Shown here in pieces: positions 39,517 through 48,800 of a DNA stretch of 64,000 nt. Each line of letters starts with the position of its first letter. Position 1 is the stretch's first letter. The stretch lies in NCBI GenBank assembly GCA_016710065.1, contig JADJLP010000010.1:186001-250000 (forward strand), given 5' to 3'. The notes below the pieces were generated by a model, which was not told the DNA's origin, did not search any database, and worked only from the letters and a program-made list of their open reading frames with translations. Both the position numbers and the translations under genes were made by a program. Source of the DNA: Candidatus Ideonella esbjergensis. Lineage in GTDB: Bacteria; Pseudomonadota; Gammaproteobacteria; Burkholderiales; Burkholderiaceae_C.

Positions 39517-41886
39517 TCAACGCCCGCCGTAGAACAGCCGCACGGCGGTTTCAAAGGTCCAGGTGTAGCGGATCTCGATGGCGTCGAAGTCCTGCGACAG
39601 CTCGGGGGTGAAGGCCCTGAACGGTGCCAACGAACTGACGATCTGGCGCACCGCATCGTCCACCTGCGCCACACCGCTGGACTTGTTGATGACCACACTC
39701 TCAACGGTGCCGTCGGGGTTCAACGACACGGTCACCACGGGGCTCTCAAACGTGCCCACGGCCACGCCCCTGATCAGGTCCAGCGAGGCGTTCTGCTCTA
39801 TCTTCTGGCGCCAGCCTTCGGCATAGATGCGGGCCGCCACATGCCGCTCGTTGCGGCTGGTGAGCAGTTTGCGGCGCGGGTTGGGCGGTGTGGGCAAAGG
39901 CACCTGCAGCACGGCGGTGGCACCCGGATTGCGCGCCCCACCTGTTTCCAAAGGCCGCGCAGCACCCGAGCCTGAGCTGGTGGGTGAAACCGAACGCTCG
40001 GACGCGTTCTGGCTGGGGGTGCGGCCGCGAGAGCCCTCGCCAACCTGACCGTCTGGCCCGACCGCCGCGCGGCCCGGCGAGACCGACCTGGCACTGCCGG
40101 CTGCAGCGGTCTCGGCTTCTGCGGCCGCCTTGCGCGCGGCCTCGACCTCGGCGGCGCGACGACGCGATTCCTGATCGGCTGCCAGCCTGGCCGCTTCTTG
40201 TGCAGCGGCCTGGCGGGCGGCTTCGTTGGCTGCGGCCTGCCGTGCTGCCTCTTGCCGTGCTGCCTCTTGCCGTGCTGCCTCTTGCCGTGCTGCCTCTTGC
40301 CGTGCTGCGTCTTGCCGTGCTGCCTCTTGCCGCGCTGCCTCTTGCCGCGCTGCCTCTTGCCGCGCTGCCTCTTGCCGCGCTGCCTCTTGCCGCGCTGCCT
40401 CTTGGCGTGCTGCGTCTTGCCGTGCTGCGTCTTGCCGTGCTGCCTCTTGCCGTGCTGCCTCTTGCCGCGCTGCCTCTTGCCGCGCTGCCTCTTGCCGCGC
40501 TGCCTCTTGCCGCGCTGCCTCTTGCCGCGCTGCCTCTTGCCGCGCTGCCTCTTGCCGCGCTGCCTCTTGCCGCGCTGCTTCGTTCAGCGCGGCCTGCCGA
40601 GCAGACTCTTGTTTGGCAGCGTCTTGTTTCGCGGCTTCCTTCAACGCAGCTTGCCGTTCAGCCTCCTGCCTGGCGGCTTCTTGTCTGGCAGCCTCCTTCA
40701 GCGCAGCCTGCCTTGCTGCTTCTTGCTTGGCGGCGTCTTGCCGCTGGGCTTCTTGCCGTGCGGTCTCGGCTTCCAACCGGGCGGCCTCCTGTCTGGCGAC
40801 TTCCTTCAGCGCAGCTTGTTTTGCGGCTTCCTGCTTGACGGCCTCTTGCCGCTGGGCTTCTTGCCGCGCAGTCTCTGCTTCCAACCGGGCGGCCTCTTGC
40901 CTGGCGGCCTCCTGTCTGGCAGCTTCCTTCAGCGCAGCTTGTTTTGCGGCTTCTTGCTTGACGGCTTCTTGCCGCAGGGCTTCTTGTCGCGCTGCCTCGG
41001 CCTCCACTCGGGCGGCCTCTTGCTTGGCGGCTTCCTGTCGCTCAGCTTCCATCAAGGCAGCTTGCCGTGCGGCCTCTTCCAGACGCATCTGTTCCGCCAA
41101 ACGGTCGGCCTCGGCTTTTTGCCGCTTGGCTTCGGCTGCGGCCAGGCGTGCTTGCTCCTCGGCCTCGCTGGCCCGCGGGTCGGGTGGGCGTGCGGTCTTG
41201 GGGATGCTGGTCTGTTGCGTGCGTGCGCCCAGGGCCTCGCCTTCAGACGGCTCTGGAATGACAGGCAGGGGTTCCAGCGGCTTTTGCTGGCTCAACACGG
41301 GCAACTGCGCGGCACGTTTGGTTGGTGCGGGGCGCGGTGCAGGCTTGGGCCTGGGTGGCGGAGTGGGCTTGGGCTTGGGCGCCGGTGGTGTGGGCGCAGG
41401 AGGCGGTGGCGGCTTGGGCACAGGCGCTGGCTGCGGTGGCCGTGGCGCTGTGGTGGGCGGTGGTGCCTTGGGCGCGGGCTTGGCGGCAACGGGCGCTGGC
41501 GAAGGTGTTGGTGCGGCTGCAGGCGCAGGCAGCTTGAAATCCGAGGTGCTGTTGTTTGCCGCAGCCACCATCTGCACGGGCGGGCCTGCCTTGGTGGAAA
41601 CGCCAGTGGGCGGTTGCGCCAGGGCTATGCGCAAATCCAGGGGGGCGACATCGCCGGAGGGTGAAGCAATGCCCTGCATGCCGGGTGCGGGATCGGCCAA
41701 CCGCAGCAGCAACAGCATGGCGTGCACCAGCACCGACAAGCCCAGCGCATTGCGCAGGGCCATGGGCTTGGGGCTGGCGCGCCAGCGTATGCGCCGCTTG
41801 CGCTTGGGCTTGGGCGGCTCCGTGGCGGGTGCAGGCTCCGCCTCAGGCGGCTGCTCTGCTGCCGGTTGTTCGTCGGTATCAGCCAC
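39517..41886 (-). CDS. TonB/TolA-like energy-transducing protein with long Ala-Gln repeat
   Basis: 789 residues. Cytoplasmic Pro/Glu tail (1-40), one membrane helix (about 43-63), a Pro/Lys-rich stretch (about 105-190), then a very long charged Ala/Glu/Gln/Arg coiled coil (about 210-560) including a run of about 23 tandem 'RQEAA/RQDAA' units (40239-40580). The C-terminal 110 residues match a TonB/TolA-C fold ('RIYAEGWRQKIEQ', 'TVSLNPDGTVESVVINKSSG', 'VDDAVRQIVSSLAPF'). Such proteins span the periplasm and pass proton-motive energy or brace the envelope. No tolQR or exbBD is adjacent. Confidence 0.88.
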   Translation of the reverse strand: MADTDEQPAAEQPPEAEPAPATEPPKPKRKRRIRWRASPKPMALRNALGLSVLVHAMLLLLRLADPAPGMQGIASPSGDVAPLDLRIALAQPPTGVSTKAGPPVQMVAAANNSTSDFKLPAPAAAPTPSPAPVAAKPAPKAPPPTTAPRPPQPAPVPKPPPPPAPTPPAPKPKPTPPPRPKPAPRPAPTKRAAQLPVLSQQKPLEPLPVIPEPSEGEALGARTQQTSIPKTARPPDPRASEAEEQARLAAAEAKRQKAEADRLAEQMRLEEAARQAALMEAERQEAAKQEAARVEAEAARQEALRQEAVKQEAAKQAALKEAARQEAARQEAARLEAETARQEAQRQEAVKQEAAKQAALKEVARQEAARLEAETARQEAQRQDAAKQEAARQAALKEAARQEAARQEAERQAALKEAAKQDAAKQESARQAALNEAARQEAARQEAARQEAARQEAARQEAARQEAARQEAARQEAARQEAARQDAARQDAARQEAARQEAARQEAARQEAARQEAARQEAARQDAARQEAARQEAARQEAARQEAARQAAANEAARQAAAQEAARLAADQESRRRAAEVEAARKAAAEAETAAAGSARSVSPGRAAVGPDGQVGEGSRGRTPSQNASERSVSPTSSGSGAARPLETGGARNPGATAVLQVPLPTPPNPRRKLLTSRNERHVAARIYAEGWRQKIEQNASLDLIRGVAVGTFESPVVTVSLNPDGTVESVVINKSSGVAQVDDAVRQIVSSLAPFRAFTPELSQDFDAIEIRYTWTFETAVRLFYGGR
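40239..40580. repeat. 15-bp coding tandem repeat (about 23 units) in the TolA-like gene
   Basis: Head-to-tail 15-bp unit (plus-strand TGCCGTGCTGCCTCT and variants) coding on the minus strand for Arg-Gln-Glu/Asp-Ala-Ala. Units fall in blocks that share a variant (GCCGT or GCCGC; GCCT or GCGT), a pattern left by slippage or unequal crossing-over. Unit length is a multiple of three, so number changes would keep frame. A degenerate longer repeat continues to about 41060. Confidence 0.95.
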
Positions 41887-42114
41887 TAGCCCGCTCGCCC
41901 TGGCTGAGAGGCCCGCCTGGCCAGCCCCGGTTCGTCTATGCCCTCACCCCGCAACGCCAGCCCCGCCATGCAACAGGGGCGGGTGGTGGGGCGGCGGCAT
42001 GCGCACGGCTGACAGCGGGAAAAGTGGATCATGTTGAGACAAAAAGCAGGTGCGGATTGTCGCCTGACGAGGCGGGGGCTACGTCCTCTTACTTCTGCGG
42101 GGCTAAGCGGCCCT

Positions 42115-42555
42115 TCAGGTAGCCCCCGCGCCCTGCGGCCGGTGCAGCAAGACATGCCCCTGGGCCTTGTACTGTTTCCAGCGCAACTGGCCTTCGGCGC
42201 GGTCGGCCTCGTCCAGGCTCACGATTTCGGCCACGCGGCCATGGCTGCCCAGGGCCGCAACATCGTCAGAACCCAGGTTGACGGCGCTGTCGCATTGCAA
42301 GGCGGGTGCGGCAGCCTCCAGCAGCCAGATGGGGGTGAGCGCAGCGTCGGCCGGCACGGCCTCGGCCTGCCTCAGGCGCTGGTGGGGCACGAAGTCGAGT
42401 TGCGGCTCGGCCCACAGGGCCTGGTCCAGGCGCGTGAGCAGGGGTGCCGGGCCGTACACCGCCACCCGGCTGCCTTCGCGAAACTTCTTGCGCAGCAGAC
42501 GGCAGGCGAACGCGAGCTTGTCGTCCACCCCGGTGAGAAAAACCACTTCAGCCAT
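42115..42555 (-). CDS. holC: DNA polymerase III chi subunit HolC
   Basis: 146 residues from ATG 42555 ('MAEVVFLTGVDDKL', AGGG upstream). Typical chi: 'ACRLLRKKFREGSRVAVYGP', 'LDQALWAEPQLDFVPH', 'TPIWL' and 'VNLGSDD'. Chi links the clamp loader to SSB. Lies 32 nt after pepA on the same strand, the usual pepA-holC order in proteobacteria. Confidence 0.93.
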   Translation of the reverse strand: MAEVVFLTGVDDKLAFACRLLRKKFREGSRVAVYGPAPLLTRLDQALWAEPQLDFVPHQRLRQAEAVPADAALTPIWLLEAAAPALQCDSAVNLGSDDVAALGSHGRVAEIVSLDEADRAEGQLRWKQYKAQGHVLLHRPQGAGAT

Positions 42556-42587
42556 GCCGCCCTTTGCCCTGGATGCCCGTGACGTGC

Positions 42588-44063
42588 TCAAGCCTTGCGG
42601 GCGCGCGCCAGCACGAAGTGCGTGAGCAAACCCACGGGCCGCCCGGTGGCGCCCTTGGCCGCGCCCGAGCGGTGCGCCACGCCGGCCACGTCCAGATGCG
42701 CCCAGGGAAACTTGCCGGTGAAGCGTTGCAGGAACTTGGCGGCAGTGATGGAGCCACCGGCGCGCGAGCCCACATTGGCCATGTCGGCATAGTGGCTCTT
42801 CAGGCCTTCGTCGTATTCCTCATCCAATGGCATGCGCCAGCAGGGGTCTTGTGCAGTGCGCGACGCCGCCAGCAGTTGCTCGGCCAGTGCATCGTCGGAA
42901 GCGAACAGGCCGGCCTGGTGATTGCCCAGCGCGATGATGATGGCGCCGGTGAGCGTGGCCACGTCCACCACGGCTGCGGGCTTGTAGCGCTCGGCATAGG
43001 TGAGCGCGTCGCACAGGATGAGCCGGCCTTCGGCGTCGGTGTTCAGCACCTCGATGGTCTGGCCCGACATGCTCACCACCACATCGCCCGGCTTGGTGGC
43101 TCGCCCGCTGGGCATGTTCTCGCAGGTGGGGATCAGGCCCACCACGTTGAGCTTGGGCTTGAGTTCCGCCACGGCGCGCAAAGTACCCAGCACGCTGGCA
43201 GCGCCGCCCATGTCGTACTTCATCTCGTCCATCTCGGGTGCAGGCTTGAGCGAGATGCCACCGGTGTCAAAAGTGATGCCCTTGCCCACCAGCACCACCG
43301 GTGCCTCGGTCTTGCTCGCGCCCTGGTACTCGATGACGATGAAGCGAGGCGGTTCATCGGAGCCGCGCGACACCGACAGGAACGAGCCCATGCCCAGCTT
43401 CTCGATGGCCTTGCGGTCCAGCACCTTCACCTTCAGGCCGTTGGCCTTGCCCATGCGTTGGGCTTCTTCGCCCAACCAGGTGGGTGTGCAGTGGTTGCCA
43501 GGCCGGTTGGCGCACTCGCGCGCCAGCGTCACACCGGCGGCAATGGCCTCGCCTTGCTTCAGGCCGGCCTTCACGGCCGCATGTGCCGAGGTATCGCACA
43601 GCAGGCTCACCTTGACCGGCGCCTTGGCCGCTACCGCGCTGGGCTTGGTGTGCCTGTAGACGTAGTGGGCGTTCTCCAAAGCCAGCGCCAGTGATTCGGC
43701 ATGCGTGGCATCGGGCTGGGCACCGGCCAACACCACCGCAAGATGCCGCACCGCGCGGCCCTTGAGGGCAGCCAGCGCCGCGTTCAGCGCCGAGCGAAAG
43801 GCCTTGGCCGAGCCGTCCTTGGCGCTCACCAGCAGCAGCCTTGCGCAGTTCATGCCAGCTGCCTGGTGCAGGTACAGGGTCTGGCCGGCCTTGTGCTCGA
43901 AATCGCCCTGCTTCACCGCTGCGGCCACCAAGGCATCCAGCAGCTTGTCGCCGCTCAGTGCCTTGCCACCGGCCGGCAGCACCAACACCATCGCATCTGC
44001 TGAAACTCCAGCCAGCCCTTGTGGGGTCGTTGCCAACGCTTGCAAGTTCATAATCTGATCCAT
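42588..44063 (-). CDS. pepA: Leucyl aminopeptidase PepA
   Basis: 491 residues, M17 family. Metal and active-site motifs are all present: 'VGKGITFDTGGISLKP', 'MKYDMGGAASVLG', and the family signature 'NTDAEGRL'. Two-metal cytosolic exopeptidase; in some species PepA is also a DNA-binding recombination/regulatory factor. Start is ATG 44063 or ATG 44051; neither has a clear ribosome-binding site. Divergent from lptF with only 24 nt between starts, so promoters overlap the coding ends. Confidence 0.96.
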   Translation of the reverse strand: MDQIMNLQALATTPQGLAGVSADAMVLVLPAGGKALSGDKLLDALVAAAVKQGDFEHKAGQTLYLHQAAGMNCARLLLVSAKDGSAKAFRSALNAALAALKGRAVRHLAVVLAGAQPDATHAESLALALENAHYVYRHTKPSAVAAKAPVKVSLLCDTSAHAAVKAGLKQGEAIAAGVTLARECANRPGNHCTPTWLGEEAQRMGKANGLKVKVLDRKAIEKLGMGSFLSVSRGSDEPPRFIVIEYQGASKTEAPVVLVGKGITFDTGGISLKPAPEMDEMKYDMGGAASVLGTLRAVAELKPKLNVVGLIPTCENMPSGRATKPGDVVVSMSGQTIEVLNTDAEGRLILCDALTYAERYKPAAVVDVATLTGAIIIALGNHQAGLFASDDALAEQLLAASRTAQDPCWRMPLDEEYDEGLKSHYADMANVGSRAGGSITAAKFLQRFTGKFPWAHLDVAGVAHRSGAAKGATGRPVGLLTHFVLARARKA

Positions 44064-44087
44064 GGCCCGAAGGAAAATGATCCATTG

Positions 44088-45194
44088 ATGTTATTCGATT
44101 CAACTGTGCGCAAGGAGTTGGCGCGGGCCTTTGGTGCAACGCTGGTGGTCATCCTGACCATCGTGCTCACGCAGATGCTGATCCAGACACTGGGCAAGGC
44201 TGCCGACGGTGCAGTGGCCCCGCAGGACGTGGTGCTGTTGCTGGGCTTTGGTGCGATCAAGACCATGCCCACCGTGCTGGCTTTGTCGCTGTTCGTGGCC
44301 GTGGTGGTAACGCTGGGCCGCATGTACCGTGACAGCGAAATGGCGATCTGGTTTGCATCCGGCATAGGCCTGTCTCGCTTCGTGCGCCCGGTTCTGCACA
44401 TGGCCTGGCCGGTGCTGGTGCTGGTGGGCCTGCTGGGTCTGGTGGTTTGGCCCTGGAGCAACCTGAAAATCGAGGAGATGCGCCAGCAGTACGAGCAGCG
44501 TTCGGATCTCTCGCGTGTGGCACCCGGCACCTTTCAAACCTCGCGTGACGGCAGCCGGGTTTTCTTTGTCGAACGCGAGGGTGAGGGCGATTCCAGCGGC
44601 ACGCGCCGCAGTGTGTTCATGCTGGGCCGCAGCGGCGAGCGTGAGGCCGTCACCACCGCCCGCACCGGTCGCATCGACACCATCGCCAGCGAGCGGCAGC
44701 TGGTGCTGGATGGCGGCCACCGCAACGAGCTGAACCTGGAAACCGGCACCAACACCCACACGCAGTTCGACAGCTTTCGTATGACCATGGACCAGGCCCG
44801 CGCGGCGGCGGTGACGGTGGCCTCGCCCAAGGTGCTGTCGATGTCGGCTTTGATAAAGGCTCCCACGCCTGCCAACCTGGGCGAGCTCACCTGGCGGCTG
44901 GGCCTGCTGTTTGGCGCCACCAACCTGATCCTGCTGGGCATAGGCACCTCGGCCACCAACCCGCGCCGTGCCAGCAACTGGAACTTGCTGTTCGCGCTGC
45001 TGGCCTTCGTCGTCTACTACAACCTGCTCAACCTGAGCCAGGCCTGGGTGAGTTCAGGCCGCACCAGCATGGCCGGCGCGCTCTTGCTGCTGCATGGCGG
45101 CGCCTTTGTGCTGGCCACGGCCTTGATCTGGTGGCGCGACCACGCCACCGTGATGATGTTGTGGCCCCGCCGCGCAGGAGCGGCCGCCGCATGA
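44088..45194 (+). CDS. lptF: LPS export permease LptF
   Basis: 368 residues from ATG 44088 ('MLFDSTVRKELARAFG'). YjgP/YjgQ family: two N-terminal helices, a periplasmic beta-jellyroll (about 135-270, 'GTFQTSRDGSRVFFVE', 'LVLDGGHRNELNLETG') and four C-terminal helices. With LptG and LptB it extracts lipopolysaccharide from the inner membrane. Position opposite pepA and coupled to lptG is standard. Stop overlaps the lptG ATG. Confidence 0.95.
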   Translation: MLFDSTVRKELARAFGATLVVILTIVLTQMLIQTLGKAADGAVAPQDVVLLLGFGAIKTMPTVLALSLFVAVVVTLGRMYRDSEMAIWFASGIGLSRFVRPVLHMAWPVLVLVGLLGLVVWPWSNLKIEEMRQQYEQRSDLSRVAPGTFQTSRDGSRVFFVEREGEGDSSGTRRSVFMLGRSGEREAVTTARTGRIDTIASERQLVLDGGHRNELNLETGTNTHTQFDSFRMTMDQARAAAVTVASPKVLSMSALIKAPTPANLGELTWRLGLLFGATNLILLGIGTSATNPRRASNWNLLFALLAFVVYYNLLNLSQAWVSSGRTSMAGALLLLHGGAFVLATALIWWRDHATVMMLWPRRAGAAAA

Positions 45195-46318
45195 GAACCG
45201 TACGCGCCCTGCTCTACCGGGATCTGGTCTGGTCCATCTTCTTCGTGTCGGTGGCCTTTCTTTCGTTGTTCTTCTTCATCGACTTTCTCGACCAGCTTGA
45301 AGGCGTGGGCCGCCATGGCATGACCATGTGGCACGCCGTGCTGGCGGCGCTGCTGGTGGTGCCGGCCAGGCTGTACGAGCTGAGCCCGATCTCGGTGCTG
45401 ATTGGCGCCATCTACGCGATGGCCAGGCTGGCGCAGTCGTCCGAGTTCACCATCTTGCGCACGGGCGGCCTGGGCCCCGGCCGCGCCCTCGATCTGCTTG
45501 CCGGCCTGGGGGTGCTGCTGGCCGGGCTTACCTTCATCACCGGCGAGTACATGGCGCCTTGGGGCGAGCAGCAAGCCCTGGCCATGAAGGCCCGCCTGCG
45601 AGGCGGCCAGAGCTTTGGCGTGGCGGGAGCCTGGTTGAAAGAGCGGCGCGAGACGCCCGATGGCACGCACGCCATCTCGATCAACGTGGAGCGCACCGGG
45701 GCCGACGGCCTGATGCAGCACATTCGCATCTTCGAGCACGACGCCAAGGGCAGACTGCTGTCGCGCACCGAAGCCGCCACGGGCCATGCCATGGCGGCCT
45801 TGGCCGGCTCGGTCTGGCAGCTGCAAGACGTGTCACAAACCCTTTGGCCGAAAGCCGATGGCGCCGACAGCAGCGACACCGCCGTGCAGACTCGCCACCT
45901 GGCCACCCTGGACTGGGCCACCACGCTGGACGAGCGCCTGGTGGCTGCAGCGGTATCGCCCATCGACAGCATGAGCACCACCGAGCTGTGGCGCTACAGC
46001 CGACACCTCACCGACCAGGAGCAAACAGCCCAGCGCTACCAGTTGTTGTTCTGGAAGCGTGCGCTCTACCCCTTTGCCTGCATCGTGATGATGGCCCTGG
46101 CCCTGCCCTTCGCCTATTTGCAGGCACGCTCTGGCGGCGTCAGCATCAAGGTGTTTGGCGGCATCATGCTGGGCATTTCCTTCGTGCTGCTGAACAACGT
46201 GGTGGGCCACCTGGGGCTGTTGCGCGACTGGACCCCCTGGATGGCGGCCTCGGTGCCCAGTCTGCTTTACCTGGCTCTTTCCATGGCGGCCTTTGCATGG
46301 CTGGTGAGATTCCGATGA
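45191..46318 (+). CDS. lptG: LPS export permease LptG
   Basis: 375 residues from the ATG overlapping the lptF stop. Same fold as LptF: membrane pairs at the N-terminus ('DLVWSIFFVSVAFLSLFFFI'), a periplasmic jellyroll (about 140-260, 'AISINVERTGADGLMQHIRIFEHD') and C-terminal helices ('GGVSIKVFGGIMLGISFVLLNN', the family's coupling-helix region). Partner of LptF. Its stop overlaps the next start by four bases. Confidence 0.95.
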   Translation: MRTVRALLYRDLVWSIFFVSVAFLSLFFFIDFLDQLEGVGRHGMTMWHAVLAALLVVPARLYELSPISVLIGAIYAMARLAQSSEFTILRTGGLGPGRALDLLAGLGVLLAGLTFITGEYMAPWGEQQALAMKARLRGGQSFGVAGAWLKERRETPDGTHAISINVERTGADGLMQHIRIFEHDAKGRLLSRTEAATGHAMAALAGSVWQLQDVSQTLWPKADGADSSDTAVQTRHLATLDWATTLDERLVAAAVSPIDSMSTTELWRYSRHLTDQEQTAQRYQLLFWKRALYPFACIVMMALALPFAYLQARSGGVSIKVFGGIMLGISFVLLNNVVGHLGLLRDWTPWMAASVPSLLYLALSMAAFAWLVRFR

Positions 46319-46692
46319 CAACCCAACTGCGTGGCTTGATCCTGCTGGCCCATGGTGCGCGCGATGCCGCCTGGGCACGCCCATTTGAAGACGTGGCGCG
46401 TCGCGTTCGCGAGGGCAACACGGCACTGTTGGTGCGCAACGCCTATCTGGAGTTCATGGCGCCCAGCCTGGTGGACGCAGGGCAGAGCCTGGCCGAAGCG
46501 GGTTGCACCACGGTGGCAGTACTGCCGGTCTTCCTGGGGGCTGGCGGCCATGTGCGCAAGGACGTGCCCTTGCAACTGTCCACCCTGATGGACCGGCACC
46601 CGCAGATCGACTGGCAGCTGCGCCCGGCCGTGGGTGAATCGCCCCTGCTGGTGGCGGCCCTGGCCCAGATCGCCCTGGAGCCCGCACCTTGA
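46315..46692 (+). CDS. Small CbiX-type chelatase (sirohydrochlorin)
   Basis: 125 residues; the first-half chelatase fold of CbiX-S/SirB: 'GLILLAHGARDAAWARPFE' with the active-site histidine in 'LLAHG' (H14), and the second histidine in 'FLGAGGHVRKD' (H79). Single-domain proteins of this size insert Co2+ or Fe2+ in sirohydrochlorin. Sirohaem serves sulfite and nitrite reductases. Directly upstream of a CysB-like regulator with overlapping stop/start, so a sulfur-assimilation link is plausible. Confidence 0.88.
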   Translation: MTTQLRGLILLAHGARDAAWARPFEDVARRVREGNTALLVRNAYLEFMAPSLVDAGQSLAEAGCTTVAVLPVFLGAGGHVRKDVPLQLSTLMDRHPQIDWQLRPAVGESPLLVAALAQIALEPAP

Positions 46693-47633
46693 ACTTGCAC
46701 CAGTTGCGCTTTGTGCAAGAGGCGGTGCGCCGCAACCTGAACCTCACCGAAACCGCGAAGGCGCTGTTCACTTCACAGCCGGGCATCTCCAAGGCCATCC
46801 TGGAGCTGGAGGAAGAGCTGGGCATCGACATCTTCGTGCGCCATGGCAAGCGGCTGCGCCGCGTCACCGAGCCGGGCCAGCAGGTGCTGCAATCGGTGGA
46901 CGTGATCTTGCGCGAGGTGGCAAACCTCAAGCGCATCGGCGAAGAGTTTTCGCAGCAGGACAGCGGCCGTCTTTCCATTGCCACCACCCACACGCAGGCC
47001 CGCTACGTGCTGCCAGAGCCGGTGGCCCAGTTGCGCAAGCGCTATCCCAAGGTGCAGGTGACCTTGCACCAAGGCTCGCCCGAACAGGTGGCTCAGATGC
47101 TGCTGGACGACACCGCCGACATCGGCCTGGCCACCGAGTCGTTGTCGGAATTTGACGAGCTGATCACCCTGCCCTGCTACGAATGGCAGCACGTGATCGT
47201 GGTGCCCAACCACCACCCGCTGGCCACGGTGGAGCGCCCCACGCTGGAGCAATTGGCCGAGTACCCGCTGGTAACCTACCAGGCGGCCTTCACCGGCCGG
47301 CGTCGCATTGACCAGGCCTTCGCGCAGCGCCGGCTCACACCCACCATTGCGCTGGAGGCCATCGACTCCGACGTCATCAAAACTTATGTGCGCTCGGGCC
47401 TGGGCGTGGGCATCGTGGCCGAAATGGCCATGCAGGGCGAACCGCCGCAGGGCGAGCTGGTGAACAAACCGGCCATGCATTTGTTTGGCCAGAACACCTC
47501 GCGGGTGGCCTTTCGCCGCGGCGCCTACCTGCGTGGCTATGTGCTGAATTTTGCCGAGTTGCTGTCGCCCCGCCTCACGCGCCCGCTGATCGAACGTGCC
47601 ATGACCGGCCATGGCGATGACTATGCCCTCTGA
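46689..47633 (+). CDS. cysB: CysB-type LysR regulator
   Basis: 314 residues from a TTG at 46689 that overlaps the preceding stop; the family's conserved start 'MNLHQLRFVQEAVRRNLNLT' begins exactly there. N-terminal winged helix ('TETAKALFTSQPGISKAILELEEEL'), then the two-lobe effector domain with 'TTHTQARYVLP' (ligand-binding Thr cluster of CysB). Regulates cysteine biosynthesis and sulfate use, with O-acetylserine as effector in enterics. Full length. Confidence 0.92.
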   Translation: MNLHQLRFVQEAVRRNLNLTETAKALFTSQPGISKAILELEEELGIDIFVRHGKRLRRVTEPGQQVLQSVDVILREVANLKRIGEEFSQQDSGRLSIATTHTQARYVLPEPVAQLRKRYPKVQVTLHQGSPEQVAQMLLDDTADIGLATESLSEFDELITLPCYEWQHVIVVPNHHPLATVERPTLEQLAEYPLVTYQAAFTGRRRIDQAFAQRRLTPTIALEAIDSDVIKTYVRSGLGVGIVAEMAMQGEPPQGELVNKPAMHLFGQNTSRVAFRRGAYLRGYVLNFAELLSPRLTRPLIERAMTGHGDDYAL

Positions 47634-48786
47634 GCCCCGCACGCCCGCCATCGCCAGCCGCCTGCCCGAGGTGGGCACCACGGTGTTCAGTGTCATGTCG
47701 GCATTGGCCCAGCAACATGGCGCCGTGAACCTGGGCCAGGGCTTTCCGGATTTCGATTGCGTGCCTGCGCTGGTGGACCATGTGCAGGCCGCGATGCGCG
47801 AAGGTCTGAACCAGTACCCACCCATGACCGGCGTGGCACCACTGCGCGAGGCCATTGCTACCAAGGTGGCGCGCCTGTACGGCCATGCCTATCACCCCGA
47901 GACCGAAGTGACGGTCACCGCCGGCGCCACGCAGGGCATCCTCACTGCCGTGCTGGCCCTGGTGCACCCGGGCGACGAGGTGATCGTGCTCGACCCCTGC
48001 TACGACAGCTATGTGCCAGCCATTCACCTGGCTGGCGCCACGGCGGTGCGCGTGCCGGTGAACGCGCAAACGCAACGGCCCGACTTCGCCGCCCTGGCCA
48101 CCGCCCTGAAGCCAAGCACGCGTGCGCTCATCATCAACACGCCGCACAACCCCACGGGCATGGTCTGGACAGCCGAGGAGCGCCAGCAACTGGCCGACCT
48201 GCTGCGCCCCACCGACGTGCTGCTGCTCTCGGACGAGGTCTACGAGCACATGGTTTTCGATGGCCGCAGCCACATCAGCGCCAGCGGCCACGCCGAATTG
48301 GCGGCCCGCAGCGTGGTGATCTCCAGCTTTGGCAAGACCTTTCATGTCACGGGCTGGAAGGTGGGTTATGTGGTGGCGCCGGCCCCGCTGATGACCGAGT
48401 TCCGCAAGGTGCATCAGTTCAACGTGTTCACCGTCAACACACCCATGCAACACGGCCTGGCGCGTTTCATGGCCGATGCCAGCCAGGCAGACACGCTCTC
48501 AGCCTTCTACCAGCGCAAACGCGACTTGTTTCGCACTGGGCTAGCCCAAACGCGCTTCAAACTGCTGCCCTGCGAGGGAAGCTACTTTCAATGCGTGGAA
48601 TACGGTGCCATCAGCGACCTGCCCGACGATGACTTTTGCCGTTGGCTGACGACGGAGGTGGGCGTGGCCGCCATCCCGCTTTCAGCCTTCCATGCCACGC
48701 GGCCGGCTACCCCTTTGGTACGGTTCTGTTTTGCGAAGAAGGACGAAACGCTCAACGCAGCCCTGGTACGCCTGGCCAGGCTCTGA
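47611..48786 (+). CDS. PLP-dependent aminotransferase (methionine/kynurenine aminotransferase type)
   Basis: 391 residues, fold-type I, class I/II aminotransferase. PLP lysine in 'SFGKTFHVTGWKVGY' (about 240), 'NTPHNPTG' (about 175) and 'DEVYEHM' (about 208) are present. Similar layout to Escherichia coli YbdL, a methionine aminotransferase. Probably acts on methionine or aromatic/keto acids. Start options ATG 47611, 47617 and 47623 overlap the cysB end. Operon neighbours (CbiX, CysB) fit sulfur amino-acid metabolism. A hairpin overlaps its stop. Confidence 0.92.
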   Translation: MAMTMPSEPRTPAIASRLPEVGTTVFSVMSALAQQHGAVNLGQGFPDFDCVPALVDHVQAAMREGLNQYPPMTGVAPLREAIATKVARLYGHAYHPETEVTVTAGATQGILTAVLALVHPGDEVIVLDPCYDSYVPAIHLAGATAVRVPVNAQTQRPDFAALATALKPSTRALIINTPHNPTGMVWTAEERQQLADLLRPTDVLLLSDEVYEHMVFDGRSHISASGHAELAARSVVISSFGKTFHVTGWKVGYVVAPAPLMTEFRKVHQFNVFTVNTPMQHGLARFMADASQADTLSAFYQRKRDLFRTGLAQTRFKLLPCEGSYFQCVEYGAISDLPDDDFCRWLTTEVGVAAIPLSAFHATRPATPLVRFCFAKKDETLNAALVRLARL

Positions 48787-48799
48787 GCCTGGCGTTTTG
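48775..48799 (+). terminator. Terminator after the aminotransferase gene
   Basis: GCCAGGCT, CTG loop, AGCCTGGC, then GTTTTGT. Overlaps the TGA at 48784-48786 and lies between two convergent genes. Confidence 0.75.
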
Positions 48800-48800
48800 T

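Noticed and set aside
40239..40580. CRISPR array
   Set aside because: Units are 15 bp, directly adjacent without spacers and in coding frame; there are no cas genes. It is a coding tandem repeat.
40226..42037. 603-residue plus-strand frame rich in Cys-Arg-Ala-Ala-Ser repeats
   Set aside because: It is the antisense reading of the TolA-like 15-bp repeat. The minus-strand frame has a membrane helix and a TonB-type C-terminal domain; the plus frame has neither.
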